Of a stretch of DNA of 64,000 bases, positions 17,730-25,151 are shown one piece after another. A program made the position numbers and the translations under genes. Position 1 is the first letter of the stretch. Each line of letters opens with the position of its first letter. The stretch is from Sphingomonas sp. Leaf17 (GTDB taxonomy: Bacteria; Pseudomonadota; Alphaproteobacteria; Sphingomonadales; Sphingomonadaceae). A model generated the notes under the pieces. It ran no database searches, had not been told where the DNA came from, and saw only the letters and a program-made list of their open reading frames with translations. Where the stretch lies: assembly GCF_001421505.1 (NCBI RefSeq), contig NZ_LMKL01000004.1, positions 248,001 to 312,000 on the forward strand. The letters are read 5' to 3'.

Positions 17730-18034
17730 TCCACCTGACTTTCATCGCCGCCGATGGAACACCGCACGCGCTCACCGCTGCGGAGGGCGATACGCTGCTT
17801 GCGGCGGGGCAGGCGGGCAATCAGCCGCTGGAGGGAACGTGCGAAGGCCAGATGGCCTGCGCGACCTGCCACGTCATCGTTGCCGCCGGGGATTTCGACC
17901 GGCTCCCGCCCGCCGGTGCCGAGGAGGAGGATATGCTCGACCTTGCCCAGGGGGCGACCCGCACCAGCCGTCTGGCGTGCCAGATCGTGCTGACGCGGGC
18001 GCTGGACGGGCTGACGGTGCGGATTCCGGCCTGA
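17726..18034 (+). CDS. [2Fe-2S] ferredoxin, adrenodoxin type
   Basis: A 102-residue ferredoxin. Cluster ligands are C39, C45, C48 (CEGQMACATC) and C85 (LACQ), the C-x5-C-x2-C...C spacing of ISC/adrenodoxin-type ferredoxins. Acidic surface residues (PAGAEEEDM) suit docking to an electron donor. ATG overlaps the desulfurase stop (ATGA), so it probably supplies electrons during cluster assembly on the sulfur delivered by the two desulfurases. Confidence 0.9.
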   Translation: MIHLTFIAADGTPHALTAAEGDTLLAAGQAGNQPLEGTCEGQMACATCHVIVAAGDFDRLPPAGAEEEDMLDLAQGATRTSRLACQIVLTRALDGLTVRIPA

Positions 18035-18138
18035 CTCAAACCTGTCATTGCGACAACATGGCGTTCAGTCAGGGGCCACGCTGGATGGCGCAGTCTTGGC
18101 CCATGCCCGCATGACGGGTGTGTGTCAGGAGTAACCGC

Positions 18139-18447
18139 ATGAAGATCCTTTCGCTGTTCGGGGCCGGTGCCCTTGCCTTCGCCTCCCTGACCGCCGCGCC
18201 CGCCGAGGCGCAGCGCGGTTGGGACAATGGTCCACGCCATGGCTGGGACGGCGGCCATCGTCGCGGACCCGGCTGGGATCGTGGTCGCGGCTGGGATCGC
18301 GGTCGTCACAACGGCTACCGCCAGCGGTTCCGTGGACCCCGTGGCGGCTATTACGGACGCGGCGGCTATGCCCACGGACGCGTCGTGTGTCGCCTACAGC
18401 GCGGCTATTACGGTCCCGTCCGTCGCTGTGTGACGGTATACCGATAA
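18139..18447 (+). CDS. Small exported Gly/Arg/Trp-rich protein
   Basis: A 102-residue protein with a Sec signal peptide (hydrophobic core GAGALAFASLTAA, probable cleavage after AEA, residues ~22-24). The mature part is very rich in Gly, Arg, His and Trp with repeated WD-x-GR units, ending in a C-x-n-C pair (VVCRLQ ... RRCVTVYR) that could form a disulfide. CAGGAG at 18126-18131 precedes the ATG by seven bases. It belongs to the abundant but uncharacterised class of small periplasmic basic proteins of sphingomonads; function unknown. Confidence 0.75.
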   Translation: MKILSLFGAGALAFASLTAAPAEAQRGWDNGPRHGWDGGHRRGPGWDRGRGWDRGRHNGYRQRFRGPRGGYYGRGGYAHGRVVCRLQRGYYGPVRRCVTVYR

Positions 18448-18544
18448 ATAGTGATCCATGTTTGGTGTGGGGCGGAACCCCGCACCGGACGCGATCATTG
18501 CGTGGAAGCGTCGTCGTCGATGGCGCGTGTGAAAAGGATTACCC

Positions 18545-18853
18545 ATGAAGTTTGTCTCAATGATCGCCGCCGGCCTGGTCGCCATCACCGGTATTGCGCC
18601 TGCGACCGTATCCGCCGCGCCGATGGCGGCACCGCTGGTGGCGGCCGTATCCGGCGCACCGATGCTGCAGGATCGCGTCGTGCGCCAGCGTACCGTCGTG
18701 CGCCGCAATGGCACGGTCGTGCGCCGCACCACGCGCCAGACGCGCGGCTATGGCTATCGTGGCCGCCGCCCGGTCGTCCGCCAGCGCACGGTGTGCCGCA
18801 ACGTCTATCGTGGCAATCGTCGCATCCGCACCTGCCGGACGATCCGTCGTTAA
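18545..18853 (+). CDS. Small exported Arg-rich protein
   Basis: A 102-residue protein with a signal peptide (MKFVSMIAAGLVAITG, likely cleavage near VSAAP). The mature domain has repeated VVRQRTV/VRRNGTVVRRTT units, and C-terminal cysteines occur in RTVCRN and RTCRTI. The mature part is extremely basic. It has the same length and architecture as the upstream small exported protein but a different repeat, suggesting a pair with a related envelope role, perhaps binding polyanionic polymer. That role is speculation. Confidence 0.72.
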   Translation: MKFVSMIAAGLVAITGIAPATVSAAPMAAPLVAAVSGAPMLQDRVVRQRTVVRRNGTVVRRTTRQTRGYGYRGRRPVVRQRTVCRNVYRGNRRIRTCRTIRR

Positions 18854-18889
18854 GCTGACGTGATGGCTTGATCCGTCCGTCCGGCTCCG

Positions 18890-19000
18890 CCATAGGGCGC
18901 GTGGGAGTCGGGCGGACGTGGTCGTCGCCAACCCGGTCAGATCCGGAAGGAAGCAGCCGCAACGATTTCGCCGCGGGTCGTCCGGCTCCCACCGCGCGCA
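18890..19000 (+). ncRNA. ffs: Small signal recognition particle RNA (4.5S type)
   Basis: The invariant SRP domain IV core GGTCAGATCCGGAAGGAAGC...GCC occupies 18935-18958, containing the GGTCAG asymmetric loop, the GGAA tetraloop and the AGCAGCC return strand. Flanking sequences pair over a long helix: GCGC-GTGGGAG at 18897-18907 with CTCCCAC-CGCGC at 18986-18997. Upstream-of-dnaX placement is the classic position for ffs. The ends are approximate to about ten bases. Its protein partner Ffh is encoded at 48.4 kb and the receptor FtsY at 44.2 kb in this same window. Confidence 0.93.
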
Positions 19001-19195
19001 GCAGGCAGGCGAAGCCGCCGCACTGCAAGCGCGGCCGACGGCGCAGATAGCGCCGTTCGACGACGCGGCTTCGCCGCGGCGCTGTGTTCCAGTCAGAAGT
19101 ACAAGAAGCCGGCCCCTCCGTCTGCCCGAGAGCGACGCAACCTTGCCGCGAAACCCCCTTCGACAACCGCCGCGCCACCCCTTACATAGCAGCCA

Positions 19196-20899
19196 ATGAG
19201 CGACTCCTTCGACCTCGGCGAGCCGCCGCAGCCCGTCACCAAGCCGGTGGCCTACCGCGTGCTTGCGCGCAAATACCGGCCGCAGACCTTTTCCGAGCTG
19301 ATCGGGCAGGACGCGATGGTCCAGACGCTGGGCAATGCGATCAGGCGCGACCGGCTGGCCCATGCGTTCCTGATGACCGGCGTGCGCGGGGTCGGCAAGA
19401 CATCGACCGCGCGGCTGATTGCCAAGGCGCTCAACTGCGTCGGTGCGGACGGGCAGGGCGGTCCGACGATCGACCCGTGCGGGGTGTGCGAGCCGTGTCG
19501 CGCGATTGCCGAGGGGCGGCATATCGACGTCATCGAGATGGATGCCGCCAGCCACACGGGTGTCGACGACGTGCGCGAGATCATCGAGGCGTCGCGCTAT
19601 GCGGCCGTCACGGCGCGGTTCAAGATCTACATCGTCGACGAAGTCCACATGCTGTCGAAGAACGCGTTCAACGCGTTGCTGAAGACGCTGGAGGAGCCGC
19701 CCGCGCATGTGAAGTTCCTGTTCGCCACCACGGAAGTGAACAAGGTGCCGGTCACGGTCCTGTCACGGTGCCAGCGGTTCGACCTGCGCCGGATCACCGC
19801 CGAGGCGCTGGCGGACCATTTCGCCTGGGTCTGCGGGCAGGAGGATGTCGTCGCCGAGCCGGAGGCGCTGATGCTGGTCGCGCGGGCGGCCGAAGGGTCG
19901 GCGCGCGACGGCCTGTCGATCCTGGATCAGGCGATCGCCCATGCGGGGATCGAGGGCGGTGGCATCACCGCCGATGCGGTTCGGGCGATGCTGGGCCTGT
20001 CGGATCGTGGTGCCGTGCGCGACCTGCTGGGCATGATCCTGTCGGGGGATGCGCCGGCGGCGCTGGCGTCGCTGCGGCGGCAATATGATTATGGCGTCGA
20101 TCCGGTGTCGGTGCTGCGCTCGCTGCTGGAGACGGTGCACGGCATCACCCTGACCAAGGTCGGATCCGCACCGGACGCGACGCAGCCGGACGAGGAGCGC
20201 GCGGCCTTTGCCGACTGGTCGGCAAGCCTGTCGTTTCCAGTGCTGCATCGCCTGTGGCAGTTGTTTCTGAAGGGGCATGACGAGGTCGGTCGTGCGGCGT
20301 TGCCGATCGAGGCGGCGGAGATGGCGCTGCTGCGCGCAATTCACGCCTCCAGCCTGCCGGATCCGGGCGAACTGGCACGGCGGATCGCGCAGGGCGGCGT
20401 GGCCGTTGCCGGATCGGGCGCGGGGCCAGCGCAAATGCCGGCGCAAATGCCAGGATTGCCGCCGGTTTCGGCTGCCCCTGCGGCGGTCACGCCACCCGCC
20501 GCGCCGCCCGAACCCGAACCCGAGCCGGTGTTTCCGGTGGATTTCGAGGCGCTGGTCGCCAGGCTCGACGCCGCTGGTTCACTGGCACTCGCCGCCCGGT
20601 TGTATAATGGTGCGCGAGTCGTGCACTACGCACCGCCCGCCATCGTGTTCAGCGGCAGCCGGCCGATGGCGACCGACACCGTGGCCGAACTGACCGCCGC
20701 GCTGAAAAGCCTGACCGGTCAGGCGTGGAAGCTGTCGTTCGACGACGTGCCCGGCACGCCCACGCTGAAGGAACAGGCCGATGCCGCCGCCGAAGCGGAG
20801 CGGATCGCCGCCTGGGACTCGCCTATCGTTCGCGCCGCGCGCGACGCCTTTCCCGATGCCATTCTTGAAAAATGGCCAACATCACGGAGTATCGCATGA
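19196..20899 (+). CDS. dnaX: DNA polymerase III subunit gamma/tau
   Basis: A 567-residue clamp-loader ATPase. Walker A is GVRGVGKTS (62-70), the zinc-binding cysteines are C81, C95, C98 and C101, and Walker B lies in IYIVDEVHMLS with the sensor and E-E-P-P-A-H-V loop after it. A Pro/Ala-rich linker at ~405-440 joins the clamp-loader core to the tau domain. It loads the beta sliding clamp in the replisome. The ATG at 19196 is the first of the conserved frame, and the gene overlaps ybaB by four bases. Confidence 0.96.
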   Translation: MSDSFDLGEPPQPVTKPVAYRVLARKYRPQTFSELIGQDAMVQTLGNAIRRDRLAHAFLMTGVRGVGKTSTARLIAKALNCVGADGQGGPTIDPCGVCEPCRAIAEGRHIDVIEMDAASHTGVDDVREIIEASRYAAVTARFKIYIVDEVHMLSKNAFNALLKTLEEPPAHVKFLFATTEVNKVPVTVLSRCQRFDLRRITAEALADHFAWVCGQEDVVAEPEALMLVARAAEGSARDGLSILDQAIAHAGIEGGGITADAVRAMLGLSDRGAVRDLLGMILSGDAPAALASLRRQYDYGVDPVSVLRSLLETVHGITLTKVGSAPDATQPDEERAAFADWSASLSFPVLHRLWQLFLKGHDEVGRAALPIEAAEMALLRAIHASSLPDPGELARRIAQGGVAVAGSGAGPAQMPAQMPGLPPVSAAPAAVTPPAAPPEPEPEPVFPVDFEALVARLDAAGSLALAARLYNGARVVHYAPPAIVFSGSRPMATDTVAELTAALKSLTGQAWKLSFDDVPGTPTLKEQADAAAEAERIAAWDSPIVRAARDAFPDAILEKWPTSRSIA

Positions 20900-21219
20900 A
20901 GAGCCTCGAAGACATCATGGCCATGGCGCAGAACGTCCAGGCCGAACTGGAAAAGGCACAGGGCAACCTCGACACGATCGAAGTCGAGGGCGTTTCGGGC
21001 GGCGGACTGGTGAAGGTCAAGGCATCGGCCAAGGGGCGGATCGCCGGCATCGACATCGACCAATCGCTGCTGAAGCCCGAGGAAAAGCAGATGCTCGAAG
21101 ACCTGATCGTCGCCGCGTTCAACGACGCCCGCGCCAAGGCCGACGCGGTATCGAGCACGGAAATGTCGAAGATGACCAGCGGTCTGTCGCTGCCGCCGGG
21201 TTTCAAGCTGCCGTTCTGA
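20896..21219 (+). CDS. ybaB: YbaB/EbfC nucleoid-associated protein
   Basis: A 107-residue DNA-binding protein with N-terminal helix EDIMAMAQNVQAELEKAQ, central beta strands (VEGVSGGGLVKVKASAKG) and the family-typical KPEEKQMLEDLI. The start at 20896 overlaps the dnaX stop and is preceded by GGAG at 20886-20889; an alternative in-frame ATG at 20872 lacks this. dnaX-ybaB is the conserved gene pair in bacteria. The DNA-mimic tweezer homodimer binds the nucleoid. Confidence 0.94.
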   Translation: MKSLEDIMAMAQNVQAELEKAQGNLDTIEVEGVSGGGLVKVKASAKGRIAGIDIDQSLLKPEEKQMLEDLIVAAFNDARAKADAVSSTEMSKMTSGLSLPPGFKLPF

Positions 21220-21267
21220 CACCGGCGAGCGCCGTCATGCCGGAACACCTCTAGCGTACGGCGTCAT

Positions 21268-21298
21268 TGCCGACCGGCTACCGATTGGCCGGTCGGCA
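21268..21298. terminator. Hairpin between convergent ybaB and mtgA
   Basis: A perfect ten-base inverted repeat, TGCCGACCGG (21268-21277) and CCGGTCGGCA (21289-21298), with an 11-base loop between convergent genes. There is no T-run, so intrinsic termination is uncertain, but placement suits a bidirectional terminator. Confidence 0.5.
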
Positions 21299-21304
21299 CG
21301 GATG

Positions 21305-21982
21305 TCACCGCAGGCATGCGTCCAATCCCTGATCGCGGACCGTGGCGACACGGCGGGACAGGGTGTTGCCATGGCGGCGGACGAAGCCGGTGGGCGAAAT
21401 CGCCGCCCGCTTCTTGGGCAGCGGCAAGACCGCCGCTATCCGCCCCGCCTCGCTGGCCGAAAGGCGCGAGGCGTCGTGATGGAAATAGCGGATCGACCCA
21501 GCGTTCGCGCCATATGTGCCGATGCCGGTTTCGGCGATGTTCAGATAGACTTCCATGATCCGGCGCTTGGGCCACAGCGCCTCGATCAGCACCGTGAAAT
21601 ACGCTTCAAATGCCTTTCTGACATAGCCACCACCCTGAAACAGAAACGCATTCTTCGCGGTCTGCTGGCTGATCGTCGACCCGCCACGGATCCGACCACC
21701 TTTTGCGTTGCGCAGCGCGGCATTGCCGATCGCCCGGAAATCAAACCCGTGATGCGCGCAGAATCGGGAATCCTCGCCGGCGATGGCGGCCCGCGCCATG
21801 TCGGGGTCCATCTCCGACAGTGACATCCAGTCCTTGGTGATGCCGTGACCACCGATCACGTCACCCAGCATCGTGAAGGTCACTGGCGGTGGAACGAACC
21901 GGTACACGCCCACCCAGAGAACGGATACGGCCAAAAAGGCGAGGGCCGCCTTGAGCAGAAAACGAAGAAGCAGGGTCGCCAT
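21305..21982 (-). CDS. mtgA: Monofunctional biosynthetic peptidoglycan transglycosylase
   Basis: A 225-residue GT51 enzyme with one N-terminal membrane anchor (~residues 5-28). Catalytic E70 lies in GEDSRFCAHHGFD, and GGSTISQQTAKN and the RRIMEVYLNIAE helix are the other GT51 signatures. It has no transpeptidase domain, and the length is typical of MtgA. It polymerises lipid II into glycan strands on the periplasmic face. It follows rpoH on the same strand after 63 bases, so read-through from rpoH is possible. Confidence 0.94.
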   Translation of the reverse strand: MATLLLRFLLKAALAFLAVSVLWVGVYRFVPPPVTFTMLGDVIGGHGITKDWMSLSEMDPDMARAAIAGEDSRFCAHHGFDFRAIGNAALRNAKGGRIRGGSTISQQTAKNAFLFQGGGYVRKAFEAYFTVLIEALWPKRRIMEVYLNIAETGIGTYGANAGSIRYFHHDASRLSASEAGRIAAVLPLPKKRAAISPTGFVRRHGNTLSRRVATVRDQGLDACLR

Positions 21983-22045
21983 GGTGGCATCGTACCGCGT
22001 GACGTCCCGGGGGTGAAGCCGGGATCGTCACGCGGATCGCGTGCA

Positions 22046-22951
22046 TCAGACGGAGGCCAGCATCCTTTTGTCGCCAGCGATGCGCATCATCGCTTTTTGC
22101 AGCTTTTCGAATGCACGAACCTCGATCTGGCGGACCCGTTCGCGGCTGACGCCGTATACCTGGCTCAGTTCCTCCAGCGTCTTGGGATCGTCGGTCAGGC
22201 GGCGCTCAGTCAGGATGTGCTTCTCGCGGTCGTTCAGGTCGTCCATCGCCGAGACCAGCATCGTGTGACGGACGTCGGCCTCCTGCGCCTCTGCCACGAC
22301 GCTGTCCTGCAATGGCGTGTCGTCGGCCAGCCAGTCCTGCCACTGGCCCTCGCCATCCTCGCGCATCGGCACGTTCAGGGAGGTATCGCCGCCCATCGCC
22401 ATGCGGCGGTTCATGCTGACGACATCGCTTTCGGCCACGCCCAGATCCGTCGCGATCTTGGTGACGTGTTCGGGTCGCAGATCGCCGTCCTCGAACGCGT
22501 CCAGCCGGCTTTTCATGCGGCGCAGGTTGAAGAACAATTTCTTCTGCGCCGCGGTGGTGCCCATTTTGACAAGGCTCCACGACCGCAGGATGTATTCCTG
22601 GATCGACGCACGAATCCACCACATCGCATAGGTGGCAAGGCGGAAGCCGCGATCCGGCTCGAACTTCTTCACACCCTGCATCAGGCCGATGTTGCCTTCG
22701 GAAATCAGCTCCGAGGTCGGCAGGCCATAGCCACGATAGCCCATCGCGATCTTCGCCACGAGCCGCAGGTGCGATGTCACGAGCTGCGCGGCAGCCTCGG
22801 TGTCGCCATGTTCCTGGAACCGTTTGGCGAGCATATATTCCTGCTCGGGTGCGAGGATCGGAAACTTCTTGATCTCGGACAGATAGCGGTTGAGGCTCGC
22901 CTCGCCGCCAAGTGCGGGGACCGTCGCCGGTACATTGCTGGCGCGTGCCAT
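22046..22951 (-). CDS. rpoH: RNA polymerase heat-shock sigma factor sigma-32
   Basis: A 301-residue sigma-70 family factor. Region 2 includes SEGNIGLMQGVKKFEPDRGF and ATYAMWWIRASIQEYI; the RpoH-specific box QKKLFFNLRR is present; region 4 ends in VSRERVRQIEVRAFEKLQ. The start MARASNVPAT (22951) is chosen because it matches alphaproteobacterial RpoH; an upstream in-frame ATG at 23008 would add a hydrophilic 19-residue tail. It directs transcription of chaperones and proteases upon heat or misfolding. It lies 60 bases downstream of rluD, whose end may contain its promoter. Confidence 0.95.
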   Translation of the reverse strand: MARASNVPATVPALGGEASLNRYLSEIKKFPILAPEQEYMLAKRFQEHGDTEAAAQLVTSHLRLVAKIAMGYRGYGLPTSELISEGNIGLMQGVKKFEPDRGFRLATYAMWWIRASIQEYILRSWSLVKMGTTAAQKKLFFNLRRMKSRLDAFEDGDLRPEHVTKIATDLGVAESDVVSMNRRMAMGGDTSLNVPMREDGEGQWQDWLADDTPLQDSVVAEAQEADVRHTMLVSAMDDLNDREKHILTERRLTDDPKTLEELSQVYGVSRERVRQIEVRAFEKLQKAMMRIAGDKRMLASV

Positions 22952-23011
22952 AACCTGATCTTCCTTCCCTTGGGGAAAAACGGCACCGTTCGCGGCGTCC
23001 GCCTTCATTAT

Positions 23012-23959
23012 CTATACGTGAAGCTGACTGAACAGTTCCTGCATATCCGCCGGCATGTCGCTTTCGAACGCCAGGGCGACGTTATTTATCGGATGGATGA
23101 ACCCCAGCCGCGCGGCGTGCAAGGCCTGCCGGTGGAAACCCAGCGTTTCCATCAGTACGCGCTGCTTGCCCTTTGCCCTGGCATAGACCGGGTCGCCGAG
23201 CAGGGCATGGCCGATCGAGGCCATGTGCACGCGGATCTGATGCGTGCGGCCCGTTTCCAGCCGACATTCGATCAGCGCCGCGTCCTTCAGCGTCGTCATC
23301 GTCGTATAGTGGGTCACCGCTCGCTTGCCGCCCTGGACGATGGCGATCTTCTTGCGGTTCTGCGGCGATCGCGCCAGCGGCGCATCGACCGTGCCGGCGG
23401 CGGGCCGGGGTACGCCGGTGGTGATCGCACGGTAACGCCGGTCGATAGAATGGTCGGCGAACTGGCGGGCCAGCCCCTCATGCGCGGCATCGGTCTTGGC
23501 CGCGATCATCAGCCCGGACGTGTCCTTGTCGATCCGGTGGACGATGCCGGGCCGGGCAACCCCGCCAATTCCCGACAGCGATCCGCCGCAATGGTGAAGC
23601 AGGGCGTTGACCAACGTGCCGTCGAAATTGCCCGCCGCCGGATGGACGACCAGCCCGGCCGGCTTGTCGACGACGATGACGTGCTCGTCCTCATAGGCGA
23701 CCACCAGCGGGATATCTTGCGCGACGTTGTCGGCGGCGACCACGTCAGGCATCGCGATCGAAACCTCGGCACCGGCCACCGCTTTGCGCGCGGGGTCGCG
23801 CACCGCAATTCCACCGATCGACACAGCACCGCCGGTAATCAATGCCTTGAGGCGCTCGCGCGACAGCGAGGGGACGGCATCGGCCAGCGCACGGTCGATC
23901 CGCCAGCCATCGGCCGTGTCCGCGATCCGCGCATTCAAGATGGAAACCCCCCGGTCCAT
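23012..23959 (-). CDS. rluD: RluA-family 23S rRNA pseudouridine synthase
   Basis: A 315-residue enzyme with an N-terminal S4 RNA-binding domain (RIDRALADAVPSLSRERLKALI) and a catalytic domain with the family motif HRIDKDTSGLM containing the nucleophilic Asp. GRTHQIRVHMASIGH completes the active site. Length and S4 domain fit RluD/RluC-type enzymes rather than RluA or TruC; the exact 23S position is unproven. The start at 23959 (MDRGVSILNA) is only 11 bases from the divergently read JAMM gene. Confidence 0.88.
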   Translation of the reverse strand: MDRGVSILNARIADTADGWRIDRALADAVPSLSRERLKALITGGAVSIGGIAVRDPARKAVAGAEVSIAMPDVVAADNVAQDIPLVVAYEDEHVIVVDKPAGLVVHPAAGNFDGTLVNALLHHCGGSLSGIGGVARPGIVHRIDKDTSGLMIAAKTDAAHEGLARQFADHSIDRRYRAITTGVPRPAAGTVDAPLARSPQNRKKIAIVQGGKRAVTHYTTMTTLKDAALIECRLETGRTHQIRVHMASIGHALLGDPVYARAKGKQRVLMETLGFHRQALHAARLGFIHPINNVALAFESDMPADMQELFSQLHV

Positions 23960-23970
23960 GAGGTAGCCAT

Positions 23971-24423
23971 GTGGCGATGGACGTGACGATTTCAAGCAGC
24001 GCCCTGTCCGCTATCCTGGCCGACGCCGCCGGATCGCCGATGGTCGAGGTCTGTGGCCTGCTGCTGGGCGACGGCCAGGCGATCCGTCTCGCGCGCGCCT
24101 GCCGCAACGTCGCTGCCGATCCGGCCCGCCGGTTCGAGGTCGACCCGGCGGCCCTGCTGGCGGCGCATCGCCTGGCCCGGTCGGGTGGCGAGCGGGTGCT
24201 GGGCCATTATCATTCGCACCCGTCGGGTCGGGCGGTACCGTCGCCGCGTGATGCGGCCGACGGCGTGCCGGACGGCAGCCTGTGGTTGATCGTCGCGGAT
24301 GGCGATGCGCGGATGTGGCGGGCGGTGGCCGAGGGTCCAATCGAGGGTCGGTTCGCGCCCGTCGCCTTCACGACCTTGCCTTGCGCGGACTCGTCGTCTC
24401 GGCCAGAAGAGCCGGATTCATGA
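23971..24423 (+). CDS. JAMM/MPN-domain metallopeptidase (M67 family)
   Basis: A 150-residue single-domain JAMM protein. Zinc/catalytic residues fit the H-x-H-x7-S-x2-D pattern exactly: E27 (EVCGLLLG), H81, H83, S91 and D94 (HYHSHPSGRAVPSPRDAAD). GTG at 23971 is favoured by GAGG at 23960-23963 seven bases upstream; ATG 23977 is the alternative. Bacterial standalone JAMM proteins act on small beta-grasp sulfur carriers such as ThiS/MoaD/CysO types or in desulfurylation. No sulfur carrier gene adjoins, so the substrate is open. Confidence 0.85.
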   Translation: MAMDVTISSSALSAILADAAGSPMVEVCGLLLGDGQAIRLARACRNVAADPARRFEVDPAALLAAHRLARSGGERVLGHYHSHPSGRAVPSPRDAADGVPDGSLWLIVADGDARMWRAVAEGPIEGRFAPVAFTTLPCADSSSRPEEPDS

Positions 24424-24433
24424 AGGGACGCGC

Positions 24434-25090
24434 ATGCCAGTCACCCCGGTCGATTTCGCCAGCATCCTGTGTTCGCGCCTGTGCCACGACCTGTTGTCGC
24501 CGGTTGGTGCGCTGAACAACGGACTGGAACTGCTGGCCGACGAAACCGACCCGGCGATGCGCGCGCGCTGCCTGGAGCTGCTGAACGACAGCGCGCGCGT
24601 GTCGGCGAACAAGCTGAAGTTCTTTCGGCTGGCGTTTGGCGCGGCCGGCGGTTTCGGCGAATCGGTCGATGTGCGCGAGGCCCGGCTGGCGATCGAGGGG
24701 TTGCTGGCGGACCGCAAGCGGATCGCGCTCAACTGGCTGGTCGATGCCGAGATGCTGCCGAAATCGGCGGTCAAGATCCTGCTGAACCTGGCCCTGATTG
24801 CGATCGAGGCGTTGCCGCGCGGCGGCACGATCGACATCGGTGGCGAAGACAACGCCGGACAGGTCGAGATCGTCGTGAAGATCGAGGGCACGCTCATCAC
24901 CATCCAGCCCGACCTGCGCGCCATCCTGACGACGGGTGAGGGGGCGGAGGGGGTCCCGACGCACGGCGCGGGGGCCTATCTGGTCCATGCGCTGGTGGCG
25001 GAGGTCGATGGTGCCGTGCTGGTATCGGAGCCGGCCGACGGGATCATGATCCTGGGTGCGTCGATGACCACCGCAAAGCCGGCGAAGTAA
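24434..25090 (+). CDS. chpT: Histidine phosphotransferase ChpT
   Basis: A 218-residue dimeric phosphotransferase. The phosphorylated His is H18 in SRLCHDLLSPVGALNNGLELL, a DHp-like helix; the C-terminal half is a degenerate HATPase-like fold without ATP-binding boxes (INLALIAIEALP region). AAGGGA precedes ATG 24434 by five bases. In Caulobacter-type alphaproteobacteria ChpT relays phosphate from CckA to CtrA and CpdR. It stands directly before the chemotaxis operon, 11 bases after the JAMM gene. Confidence 0.92.
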   Translation: MPVTPVDFASILCSRLCHDLLSPVGALNNGLELLADETDPAMRARCLELLNDSARVSANKLKFFRLAFGAAGGFGESVDVREARLAIEGLLADRKRIALNWLVDAEMLPKSAVKILLNLALIAIEALPRGGTIDIGGEDNAGQVEIVVKIEGTLITIQPDLRAILTTGEGAEGVPTHGAGAYLVHALVAEVDGAVLVSEPADGIMILGASMTTAKPAK

Positions 25091-25151
25091 ACCACGTCTT
25101 AACCCCGTCGCGTGCATGCCGTGGCTCAAGCGCTGGACGCGATTGGGGCCC

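Noticed and set aside
18035..18138. Possible CGTCATTGC-type palindrome after the ferredoxin gene
   Set aside because: The two halves (CCTGTCATTGCG and GCATGACGGG) pair only imperfectly and are widely separated.
18557..19708. 383-residue minus-strand frame over the small exported gene, SRP RNA and dnaX start
   Set aside because: Covers an RNA gene and dnaX in antisense; composition dominated by Arg and Gly.
21845..23986. 713-residue forward frame opposite mtgA, rpoH and rluD
   Set aside because: Spans three unmistakable minus-strand genes in different frames; shadow.
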